Part shown: in pieces, positions 46,033-55,397 of the stretch
Numbering within the stretch: the stretch's first letter is position 1
Layout of the letters: every line of letters begins with the position of its first letter
NCBI GenBank assembly: GCA_963920525.1
Contig: OY986439.1
Coordinates: 4,051,001-4,115,000 of the forward strand
DNA length: 64,000 bases
From: Dichetophora obliterata
Taxonomy: Eukaryota; Arthropoda; Insecta; Diptera; Sciomyzidae
Reading direction: 5' to 3'
Notes under the pieces: generated by a model
The model's database searches: none
The model's input: only the letters and a program-made list of their open reading frames with translations
What the model was told of the DNA's origin: nothing
Program-made: the position numbers and the translations under genes

Positions 46033-46978
46033 GCCAACATATGAGCTGTTCAGAGCACAAGTGGCGTAAGTCCATTTTATAGGAAAATTGAGTCAAGAAG
46101 CAAAAAGGAAAATGTAACCTATTTATGAGTACGGGCTAGAAACTTCTAGCTTACGTAATCTCTGAACAAAATGCAATACTTTGTTATTGCTCTGTCAAAT
46201 TACATTATTTTTTCAGAGCACAAGTGGCGTAAGTCCATTTTTGATAGTTTTGAGAAAATCGAACATTTAGAAAATTCTTACAATAAATTAAAAGTATATT
46301 GAACTCAGTTTTGCTTATTAGCTAGTTCAAGAGCATAAATGGAGCTATTCATATCGTAAAACATTAACTAAATAACACTCAAAAATGATGCAGGATATTG
46401 CATATTAGTAAATAAATTTAGACTTTCCAGCAAGATATGTAGACTGATTTTTTTAACATTGAATTGAAAATAAAGGTAATTATTGGCAATAGTCTAGGTA
46501 GTAAATCCTTTATAAAAATTGAATTAATTCCGTCAAAACCTACAGCATTTGATTTAGTAGACAAAAAACTATTTAAAACATCGAATTGGTCAACACAACA
46601 AAAACTCAAGCTAATATTACAGTTAAAAACACAGGTGGAATTTTCGTATGCATTGGTTTGTTTCACAGGCATAGGAATATTAACAATAATCTGTTAAGCA
46701 AATTACTGTTGTTTGCACTTAAGATTTTTTTTAAATTTTAGTGATTTAAAAAAAAAATAAATCTAAATTTTTTGTGTTGCATTTACAACCAACATTTACG
46801 TAAAAATCAATAAAAAACACAAATTTTTTTCTTCTTCTGATAAGGTGAGTTTTAGCCTTATCAGTTTTCTGATCTGAATCGTTGTTCGATATCCAACGGG
46901 CAGTGGTTAAAAAATTTAATATGTTGATTATTATGGTTTTTTTATTTTTTTTACTTTAAAACCCGGGTACGCATCCAG
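46033..46978. other. Loop of the inverted repeat
   Basis: The loop contains two copies of CAGAGCACAAGTGGCGTAAG (about 46053 and 46216) and a reverse transcriptase fragment on the minus strand. The remainder is AT-rich. Confidence 0.65.
46418..46672 (-). pseudogene. Non-LTR reverse transcriptase N-terminal fragment
   Basis: The 84-residue frame contains DQFDVLNSFLSTKSNAVGFD followed by GINSIFIKDLLPRLLPIITF, a Phe-Asn motif and CWKV. This matches the opening part of non-LTR reverse transcriptases (the 'K-S-x-A-x-G-x-D-x-I' block through the W-K motif). It stops there, so only a short piece remains. The TTG start given by the frame is not meaningful. Confidence 0.7.
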
Positions 46979-48704
46979 GGTTGGCATCCCTGGAATTCCA
47001 AAAATTTTTCTTACTGAAATCATAATTATTTTATAAAATTATTGTAGTCATTTTAACACTGGATAACCAATCATATTTTTAATACGTTATAACCAATGTT
47101 AGTCGGTTTGGCTAACATTCTCCACAACTCGTTTTTGAGGAGATGTTGGTACATGAAAAATATTTAAAGCTATTGAAAATGGAAAACTTTTACTAGAAAT
47201 AAAAAAATATATAAGGGGCATTCCACGGGAAATGGAAAAATGAGTTATTTTCTTAAATTGATATGATTATAACCAATTTATTCTTAACGCAATGCATTAT
47301 AATCAAAATATAATAATTAAAATTACATGATCTGTAAAAATTGCTTAGAAAAAACAAGCTTAAGTATTTCTTACACTATGGCAATTTGTTGTTTATTGTG
47401 AACGAGTCGTAGGATTTTTTCCCACCAGTCCCACGATGTCCCACCAGTCACAATTTCTACTTTCTATATTTTCCTGCAGAAACTAAACTTGGTGCTAATT
47501 TTTAGTTTCTGTTGAAGTCTGTTTAATCATTTCATAGTGAACAGACATAGTGAAAGACATATGGCTATGTGTAGTATTTGCGCTAAAACCTCGATTGGTA
47601 GTGCAGAAGGCGGAGGTGAGACATTTTTGACTGTCCCACCAGTCGTAGTCCTTTAACCAATAAAATATCACCAAAATATTTATGAGTTTTTTTTCGGTAA
47701 AAGTTTTATTAGTCGGTTTATAATCTATTGTAAAATATCTATTTGAGCATTATATTGCATCAAAATACAAGCTTACAGGTCTAAACATTAGAGATTCTGG
47801 AGTAAACTGTCCCACCAGTCACTATGGAAAGCCCCATATATTGATCTTTGTTTTTTTTTTTCTATTTTTGACATAATATGATAAGCTACTTATTTCATTA
47901 GTTCGAAAAAAAGAGAGCTGTGTTAGCCGAAACGACTAGCATTGGTTGTCCAGGGTTAAAGAGAAACATAGTTTTATTCGATTTTTTTTGATTTTTTTTT
48001 TGTGTTCAAAATATAAGAACAGGTCCTTGAAATTTTTTGAAATAAAAGTCAAGTTTCAGTAGCTGTAATTAGTATCTGAATTTTGGTTTTATTTAATTTT
48101 TCCACAAATAGCTCAAAACTAACCTTAATTCATTTCTCGGTGATTTTTCAAAATTTGGATTTTAAAATTTTTGTTTTATTTAAAATTAAAAACAAAACTC
48201 GAAATTTCCAAAAAGGTACACTTCAAGCAAACAATTTCATAACGACCAGGTTATTTAGCGTTATCCCCCAATTTTTTGTATCTGTATTTATTACAGTTTA
48301 AGAAAATAATTCCACAGCATTTAAAACAAATTTTTTCATATATGGGTTTTTGCGATTTTTTAATACAACAAGGAAAAAAATGAGATAATTTTCGAAAAGT
48401 AAAAAATTACAACTTTGGTAGTTCTTGTTTAATTTTCATGTTTGATAGCACAATTTGAAGAAAATTAAAATCACAAAGTAGGCGGTTACAAGTTTTTCTT
48501 TAATTTGCATTTTAAAAAAAAAAATCACTTTTTTCCCATATAAATCAGATATTCAACTGAAAGGTCGCAGGCGGCGCATTTAAATAGCAATATGTTTTTC
48601 TGAAAATTTCACAGTTTACTTCTTTTTTGTAAAGGAACAAAACCCCGGTCCGTAATTAAATATCAGAAAAAAATTGTTGCTCAATACATGTAAGGACCAC
48701 TCTG
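46979..48704. repeat. Right arm of the large inverted repeat, interrupted at 47057-47955
   Basis: Read on the minus strand this aligns with the left arm. Removal of the 899-bp TTAA element and one TTAA restores the alignment: the left arm keeps CATCTAAAATAACTTCAATA where this arm has the insertion. Confidence 0.8.
47057..47955. mobile_element. piggyBac-like element with TTAA target sites, 899 bp
   Basis: TTAA flanks both ends (47053-47056 and 47956-47959). The termini are CACTGGATAACC and the complement of CCCTGGACAACC. A second inverted pair follows inside (AACCAATGTTAGTCGGTTTG and its counterpart with AACCAATGCTAGTCG). The motif CCCACCAGTC occurs four times (47421, 47440, 47635, 47811). 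No transposase is encoded. The opposite arm of the surrounding inverted repeat preserves the empty site. Confidence 0.82.
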
Positions 48705-48830
48705 TTGGGTATGTTCAAAAGAAATTTTGGGAATGAAAAATAAATAAGACCATATAATATGTTTGGCCAATCCAGAGGCTAATTCCAGCGGTAGATATGA
48801 ACTATTTTCGACAAGTTATGGAAGGCTGCC

Positions 48831-49244
48831 AGCTACTCAATTGATTTGAATATTATTTGAATATTTTTTTACTCATAATTTCAATATTATTTACTATACA
48901 TTACATTATGATCAGCGAGTCATTGAGCAAATTGATAATATGGATTTCAAATAATCGTAGTTGGGGCAAACTAGATTCTCTTGTACGCAAAATCATGCTT
49001 CGCTCTCCTAACCTTTGTATTACTCTTACTCTAATATCTCTTATTTTACTTTGAATAGTGGAAAAATAAATCATTGGGCATACAAGAACAACGCAATATA
49101 AAAATTGGCTATTAAGGAAATTGTGGAATACCCCTTATTAATTAAGGGGATTGCTACGTATATTTCTGGAATAAGTATGAAGACCGAATTTTTTTTATTA
49201 CCCGACTACGGCGAAACAAAAGGAGAGGTATATGTGTTTGACCG
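48831..49244. other. AT-rich stretch leading into a tandem array
   Basis: No motif was recognised apart from CGACTACGGCGAAACAAAAG just before the microsatellite. Confidence 0.45.
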
Positions 49245-49290
49245 GTATGTATGTATGTATGCATGTATGAATGTTTGTATGTATGTATGT
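49245..49290. repeat. TATG microsatellite
   Basis: TATG units with a few substitutions (GCATG, AATG, TTTG). Confidence 0.9.
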
Positions 49291-50805
49291 TGACCTGTTC
49301 CACTCTCACTTCTAAACTACTTATCACAATTTGACAAATGAGATATCGTTGGAAGTGTTTTGATCGTCTGCTGGTTATGTGGCGTATTATTACATTTAAC
49401 AAAGCGCCCTCTAGAGGACATAAAGTCATGAACAACAAACGTTTTTTTTTAGTAACATAAGCAAATGAGATTACAAGCGTTTTGACCGTTCGGTGAAGAA
49501 AAGTTATATGACGTCACATTAAGTTTAACATGGCGCCCTCTAGAGGACAAAAAATCAACTAAGCCCGTAACTTCTTAACTACCCTAACTTCCAAACCACT
49601 AATAATAATTTGAAAAATGAGGTATCGTTAGAAGCGTTTTCATCGTGCGCTAGTTATGGGTTATATGACGTCACATAAAATTGAATATAGCGACCTCTAG
49701 AGGACAGAAAGTGAAATAAGCCCTAAATTCTAAACTACTTCTCGTAATTTGACAAATGAGATATCGTTGTCTAAAAGCTGTCTAAAAGCCATGTGACGTC
49801 ACATAAAATTTAATATGGTTGGAGGACAGAAAGTAAACTAAGCCCCTTACTTCTAAAATATTTATCAGAATTTGACAAATTAGGTATTGTTAGAAGCGTT
49901 TTCCTCGTCCGGTAGTTAAAGGCTATGTGACGTAAAATTGAACTTTATATGGTGCCCTCTAGAGGACAGAAAGTGAACTAAACCACTTACTTCAAAAATA
50001 CTTATCATATTTTGACAAATGAGTTATAGTTAGTTGAAAGCGTTTTCCACGTCCGCTGGTTAAAGGCTATGTGATGTCACATTAACCCATTAATGCTCAC
50101 TACCAGAAGCCGTTGAGTTTAGCTTTTGAAATTTTCAGCAAAAATTTGTATTAATATTAGACGGAAAACTCTAAAGTCTAAAAAAAACTAAAGGATTTGG
50201 GTGTAGCGAAAAAAAAAAAGAAATAAAAGGGGAAGTAAGTAGAAAATTTATTTATTTATTATAAAAAAATCTTTAAAAAAATTAGAAAAAATGATAATTT
50301 GGAAAATTTTTATTTCGTAGCGTAGGCGTTCCACTTTAACCTAATGCACTTTTTCAATTATATTTTCTTTTTCCTTGAGGTCTATAAAACAAAATAACTC
50401 ACCTGAGAGGCATTGTTCACTTTTTTTAAAATAATGCACGAACAGGCGCGAAAAAGTACACAAAAAGGCTTTTAAAGGTAATTTTATTAATTTTTTTTGG
50501 AAAAAGCATACTTTTGGCCTTCTCTTGGAAGCAAAAGCTTTATAGTAGCTGATAGTTTTTGAGGAGTTTTTAAAAAATACTTTTATCGCGTATGATATGT
50601 CAAACGTTGTCATTAATGGGTTAAATAGAATATGGCGTCCTGAACTAAAAATGAACTAAATCCCTATCTTCTAAACTACTTATCATAATTTGACAAATCA
50701 GGTATCGTTGCAAGCGTTTCCTTTTATTCCGCTTATTATAGGCTTTGTGACATCACATTTAATTGAATGTGGCGCCTTCTATAGGGCATAAAGTCGTGAA
50801 CTACA
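49291..50805 (+). repeat. Tandem array of about 125-156-bp units with TGACGTCA and CTCTAGAG palindromes
   Basis: About seven units share, in order, CTTATCATAATTTGACAAAT, GAGATATCGTTAGAAGCG, a TGACGTCACAT palindrome and GGCGCCCTCTAGAGGACA. Anchors for the CTAGAGG motif lie near 49411, 49541, 49697, 49820, 49969, then 50640 and 50776. One unit is interrupted by the TTAA element at 50096-50620. Units differ by indels and substitutions. Confidence 0.85.
50096..50620. mobile_element. piggyBac-like MITE with TTAA target sites, 525 bp
   Basis: TTAA flanks both sides (50092-50095 and 50621-50624), and the terminal 10 bp CCCATTAATG are perfectly inverted. Excising the element with one TTAA gives GATGTCACATTAAATAGAAT, which fits the surrounding tandem unit. 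No transposase frame was found. Confidence 0.88.
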
Positions 50806-51139
50806 AAAATTTTCAAGTGCCATAATAAACATCTTTGTTTACAAATTGATCATCAAATACTTGATTAGCAGTTAATAATTTCGATTATATAAAAATTGTA
50901 TCCCCAAAATAATTTAAATAAAAAATAAGTTCAAAAAACTTCCTAAAAATCCGATTACTAAAAAGCGCTCTCTAAAAAGTATGAAAAAAGAAAATATTCT
51001 TACCTGAAATTGTTATGTACAAACTATTCAATTATTTTTTTTTTTGTCAATTAAACAAACAACTTACTCACAATATATTTTATTGCATATAATACTAATT
51101 AATAGTGATGTTTAGAAGATATACGTGGTAGTATGTATT

Positions 51140-51285
51140 TACGTTATGGCTTATTCCTATATATCCATGATTCGTCACCATTCTTTTAAGCACCTCGATT
51201 ATATTTATTGAGCTTTTGCTTGCATCAATCGACACGAGCCTTTTTTTTTGAGCGATTGTCAAATTATGTGGAATCCAATGTGAGT
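51140..51285 (-). pseudogene. mariner transposase remnant, middle part
   Basis: On the minus strand HWIPHNLTIAQKK is followed, after a shift of one base, by ARVD, a stop, then KYNRGA and GDESWIY, the block around the first catalytic Asp of mariner transposases. The shift and stops make it non-functional. The N-terminal part of the same gene lies at 52241-52570 on the other side of an inserted retrotransposon. Confidence 0.8.
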
Positions 51286-52029
51286 TGGAGCTTGTTAAAT
51301 TTTTTACCATTAAATTTTAATAAGTGCTTTTCAATAACGTACTCTAAGTGTAATAATTTTAAAAATTTTTCGTATTCCATCGAGGGTACTCCCCTTGAGA
51401 GAGTCAATACCATTAAGGACTTGGGTGTAATTTTTGACACTAAGTTCACTTTTGTGAATCACATTAATTATGTTGTTCCAAAATCATATTCTTTACTTGC
51501 TTTTGTGCGTAGAAATTGCTCAGAATTTTCTGACCCTCACACCCTAATTAGTCTCTATAACTCATTTGTAAGATCAAGGTTAGAGTATGCTGCCTTCATA
51601 TGGAGTCCTTTCTACATAATTCATTGTGCTCGCCTAGAGAAAATCCAGAAATCATTTTCTCGATTTGCGCTACGTTCCATAAATTTTGCAGAACCTCTGC
51701 CAGCATATGATGCTCGTATTTTGCTTTTGGGATTAAAAACACTAAAAACTAGAAGGAAAATTCAGTCATTGACATTTATTCACGATCTTTTTTCGGGGCA
51801 TATCGACTGTGAACAGCTATTGCAATTTTTAAATTTTAATATTCCGGCTAGAACGTTACGTAATTATTCGCTATTTCATTCCGAAATTCATAGAACTCTG
51901 TATGCTCTTAATGAGCCTATTATTCGGGCTTTATCTTTGTATAATGAATTGTCTATTGAAAATAACTTAGATCTCTCTGTCTCGAAATTATCTTTGAAGA
52001 ATAAACTTAACACTATTTTTCGTATCTAA
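51286..52029 (+). CDS. Non-LTR reverse transcriptase, C-terminal part (5' truncated)
   Basis: The frame is intact from the truncation to TAA. It carries WSLLNFLPLNFNKCFSI, then TIKDLGVIFDTKFTFVNHI (the 'F-K-D-L-G-V' block after the catalytic FADD), LISLYNSFVRSRLEYAAFIW, RLEKIQKSFSRFA and RRKIQSLTFIHDL. These are the thumb and C-terminal regions of CR1/Jockey-type reverse transcriptases. The endonuclease and catalytic motifs are absent because of truncation, so it is dead on arrival. The open frame suggests a recent insertion. The ATG-like start upstream at 51208 belongs to mariner sequence. Confidence 0.85.
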   Translation, partial: WSLLNFLPLNFNKCFSITYSKCNNFKNFSYSIEGTPLERVNTIKDLGVIFDTKFTFVNHINYVVPKSYSLLAFVRRNCSEFSDPHTLISLYNSFVRSRLEYAAFIWSPFYIIHCARLEKIQKSFSRFALRSINFAEPLPAYDARILLLGLKTLKTRRKIQSLTFIHDLFSGHIDCEQLLQFLNFNIPARTLRNYSLFHSEIHRTLYALNEPIIRALSLYNELSIENNLDLSVSKLSLKNKLNTIFRI

Positions 52030-52240
52030 TTAGTATTCTCTTTATGTTTATCTTTATTTCTTAGTCTTCATACATCAGTGAATACATACTGTACAATTTT
52101 TTATTTAAATTTTTTTTATTTTTTATTTTTTTCCTTGTAAATTTATTTTCACATTAGTATATAAGTTAATTTAATTTTAAGTAGTCTGTAAGGATGTGTA
52201 ATCCAAAGACTTTATGAATAAATAAAAAATAAAAATAAAT
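51286..52240 (+). mobile_element. 5'-truncated CR1/Jockey-like retrotransposon inserted in mariner
   Basis: The element begins within the reverse transcriptase frame and ends with AATAAATAAAAAATAAAAAT, an AT-rich repeat tail near 52215-52240. It lies between the HEHLVAK and HWIPHNL blocks of the mariner transposase, which are only a few residues apart in intact relatives. Its orientation is opposite to that of mariner. A target duplication was not resolved. Confidence 0.82.
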
Positions 52241-52570
52241 ATATTTTGCAACTAGGTGTTCATGTAAAATGGTGTATATCCTGGTGGAAGTAATGCCCAG
52301 GGATGCCTGAAACTCACGGTATGTCCCGTGACGATCAAGCAATGTCAGTTCGCGTACAGCATCAATGTTTTGTGGCACAACAACAGATTTTGGAAGCTCT
52401 TTACGTAATTTGTTAGTTGGCAAAGTACGGCCCCACTTAAATTCTGTGTACCACCGATATACAGACGTTTTGGATGGTGTTTCATCGCCAAAAGTCGAAT
52501 TGAGCTCATCGACACACCTTGTTTAGATAATTCACGTTAAAATCTGAAAAAATTATTCGTACGAAAATGT
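52241..52570 (-). pseudogene. mariner transposase remnant, N-terminal DNA-binding part
   Basis: On the minus strand FVRIIFSDFNVNYLNKVC is followed, after a frameshift, by VDELNSTFGDETPSKTSVYR, WGRTLPTNK, RPKSVVV-like KELPKSVVVPQNIDAVREL and YREFQASLGITSTRIYTILH. This is the paired helix-turn-helix region of a mariner transposase that binds the terminal repeats. It is broken by the frameshift and by the retrotransposon insertion after HEHLVAK. The catalytic part beyond GDESWIY is missing. Confidence 0.85.
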
Positions 52571-52930
52571 TCACGTGTTCGTTCCACTTATTTTTTTTTT
52601 TCTGAAATACAATTTTAAAATAACTGTAAACAACATAATAAGCGAACGAACACCAAAACAGTGTAGGTACGTATAAGATAGAAAATGTCAGACATTCCAA
52701 TGAAAATGTAATTTTTACCAAAATGACCAAAATGACATCAGCTTTGCCAGAACCCGAAATAGAGTTGGTATTTAGCCTATCCTTACTGTACAACCATTTT
52801 CGTTTGCATTTGCATATATCGCATTTCACTCTAATTATAATTAATTATGATTTCACCACACTATTATTGGTGCTGAAGGTCCTTTTGCCCTTGTTGCAGC
52901 ATCCAGCAATATCAACATCACCAACATCAA
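52571..52930. other. Unannotated stretch
   Basis: No motif was recognised. AAC/ATC-rich CATCA repeats lie near 52905-52930. Confidence 0.4.
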
Positions 52931-53140
52931 TTACTTTACTGCTTCTGCCTTAAATTGGTAGCCGTTGCCTATCTTGTTCATCAATATGATACGATCGGAG
53001 AAATTAATAAAAATAGAATCGATTCGTCGGAAGAATTTTAAGACGTGCTGCTCTTCCAAGCCACCATCCTCCTTTTGCGCCACACGTATTCGCTGATGAT
53101 GGCGTATTCTGCAGAAACCCCCTAAATAAGGTATTGTCAA
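52931..53140 (-). CDS. Unidentified reading frame with coding-like composition
   Basis: The minus-strand frame is open through 53160 and ends in TAA at 52931. It reads RVAQKEDGGLEEQHVLKFFR then IDSIFINFSDRIILMNKIG and ends in KAEAVK, with balanced, non-repetitive codons unlike the AT-rich flanks. No family was recognised and no ATG start is present, so it could be an exon or pseudogene fragment. No function is proposed. Confidence 0.3.
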   Translation of the reverse strand: MTIPYLGGFCRIRHHQRIRVAQKEDGGLEEQHVLKFFRRIDSIFINFSDRIILMNKIGNGYQFKAEAVK

Positions 53141-54881
53141 GGGTGTCCGCAGGATTTGTTCCAGGGGGGATGGGCAAAGGCATAAAGGAGTCTAGAATGC
53201 ATATAAAGAAAATGTAACCTATATAATTCTATTTTCTGACATTTTTGGTACTAATTTTGTTATCATGATACGCCGGTTGACACACGCTAGTACACATAAG
53301 AAAATTATATATTATATATTATTATATATTATTATAATTATATATTATTATATATAAAGATGGGGTAAAATCTTTTTCGTATCATGCCCGAAACATTTTA
53401 ACATTTAATTTTTTTTTCATGTAATTTCAAACATGTTTTTCTCAACAAATATTCTTAGTAATTTCGTAATTTAAATAATGTGAGGTCTCTTTTATCCTTA
53501 AATAAATGCACATTAATTACTTTTTAGCCCCCAAGTTTTCTTCTTTCCAAATAAGAATACAAAAATTAACAAAAATGTCTTTTAAAATGAATAAAACCAG
53601 CAAGATTTTTGAACCATTTTTACCAATTTTTGGAGACCTATAACTTACAAACCCATTGCGAGCGGCTTGAAATTTATCAGATTTGGATTTAAGAGGTCAA
53701 ACTCTATATAAACCTCAAAAATTAAGAATTAGTGTTGTCGCTATTCTTGAAATGTTCCCCGCATGGACATCAACTGACTTATTTTTTTTTTTTCAACATG
53801 CATCAGTTCTTGCAGCATGCAAGTTACTAAAATCGAGTTTGAAAACATACCTATTATATGAATTATTTAAAATTGTTTTTTTATAATTCAGAACGTATGA
53901 ATAAATATATAAAGAGGCAAATGTATAGATGGGTTTTGGGCTCCATTCATTTTCTTAAAGTATTCCAGAACCTCCGTGAAAAGCTTGATTCTGAATCCTG
54001 GATGTACTTTAAGCACGTGACGCGAAAAAAAATCCAGAAAAATTCTCAAAATGGGTTAAATGAATGTTTCAAATCGAGTTTCCTATTTAAATTTTAGTCA
54101 TAAAAATACTTTTGACCATAAGGTATTCTAATGTAAAAGCGTTTTTTTAACAAGTATTTCAGATTTTATTAAAATTTAGTGCTTGACCTAAAAATAGCTT
54201 ACTTTATTCAGAATTTCCTAATTTTTTTCGCTTTTGAATTAGAAGCTAGGCCCTCGCCTATATGGCTGCAATATTCTCAAATTTAAATGCTGCAAGATTG
54301 CTAGCAATTTTACAAAGTTTACGAAGAGTTCAAAAATTATCCAAATTGAATCATCTTTATGACAGAAAAACAATTTTTTTAAACCGACTTTTGGGAAAAC
54401 ACTTAGTTTTTAAATTTATTTTACTTTGTTTTCTTCTTATGTTTAATTACTTTAAGACATAAATTTGCTTATCGTCCAAGTTCATATGTGTTATTGGCTT
54501 AAATGCCCCTAACCATCTGTTGCTCCGAAGACTGATCTTCGACTAATAGGGAATTCGTAGTATTTACTAATGGCTTCGTACTATTTACGAATTAAAATTA
54601 ATATTAGTAGAAAAAATTCATTGGTAGAAGAATTAGTTGGGCTTAAAAAATTTACAACCGGAATCTTTCAGACTAAAGGAAATGAATGATTGCAAGGTGG
54701 TATGATTTGTAATATGTACCACACTACGTCCAATCTACGAATCCTATTTGAGACAAATAACTACGAATAAAATTCGTAGAATAGACGCAGTTATTAGTAT
54801 TATTTACCCACAAAATTTGTTGAGTGTAAGAATAGGTATTGAAAAGTTCCTGTGAAACAAGGATAAATGAAATGGTACTAT
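53141..54881. other. AT-rich stretch with an ATTATAT patch
   Basis: A TATATTATTA-type low-complexity patch lies at 53305-53357. The remaining frames are short and without conserved motifs. Confidence 0.5.
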
Positions 54882-55040
54882 AGGGCAATTCACGATCTTG
54901 TTGCATCGTTGCAAATGCAAAATAAACAGCTTTTACAAAAACAAAAAGCATTGAAAAGCTTTTGCTACATATGCGTTTTGTTTTTGTAAAAGCTGTTTAT
55001 TTTGCATTTGCAACGATGCAAAAAGATCGTGAACTGCCCT
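54882..55040. mobile_element. MITE with 65-bp inverted arms, 159 bp
   Basis: The arms are almost perfectly complementary, starting AGGGCAATTCACGATC and AGGGCAGTTCACGATC, and meet around a short loop near 54960. TAT occurs on both flanks. It has no coding capacity and would form a strong hairpin in RNA or single-stranded DNA. Confidence 0.85.
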
Positions 55041-55152
55041 TATATATTTTGATTACTATTTAAAAATGCATGCATGGTTTAGCTCAGCTTTATTTATAAA
55101 TACACCTTAAAAAATTATTTTTGAGTTCTTTTCAAAATATATTGACATATAT

Positions 55153-55397
55153 CTGTGGTCACAAGGAATAATGACTAACCTCAAAATATCGTAAAAAAGC
55201 GATATGGAATTTACTTTATTGCAAATTTTTGGAAATATGCAGGTATCCATTTTTTGACCAGAATTGATCATCCATTATGTCTGCACATGTTTTGTTTGTA
55301 ACGGTTCATATATTTAAAAAAAAGGTCGTAGTTCGTGCAATTAAAATATCGTTTTTTACGATACTTTGAGTTTAGTTGTTATTCCTTGTGACCACAC
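55153..55397. mobile_element. MITE with TGTGGTCACAAGGAATAA ends, 245 bp
   Basis: The inverted ends extend about 50 bp (TGTGGTCACAAGGAATAA, then AAATATCGTAAAAAA and its counterpart). ATAT flanks both sides. A Tc1/mariner-type or TA-targeting origin is plausible. Confidence 0.8.

Larger units (their letters stand above)
43320..48704. mobile_element. hAT-like composite element, 5.4 kb, with nested inverted repeats
   Basis: The outer ends read TAGAGTGGTCC and, on the complement, CAGAGTGGTCC. They are flanked by ATGGGTAT (43312-43319) and TTGGGTAT (48705-48712), an 8-bp hAT-like duplication with one mismatch. Removing the interval rejoins a degenerate tandem repeat. A first part (43320-45254) has its own inverted ends of about 65 bp (TATTATAAGGTTATTCGT and its complement). 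A second part (45253-48704) starts with another GAGTGGTCC and is a large inverted repeat. No transposase frame was found. Confidence 0.7.

Noticed and set aside
49291..50805. CRISPR-like repeats
   Set aside because: The units are long, diverged and contiguous without distinct spacers, in eukaryotic DNA.
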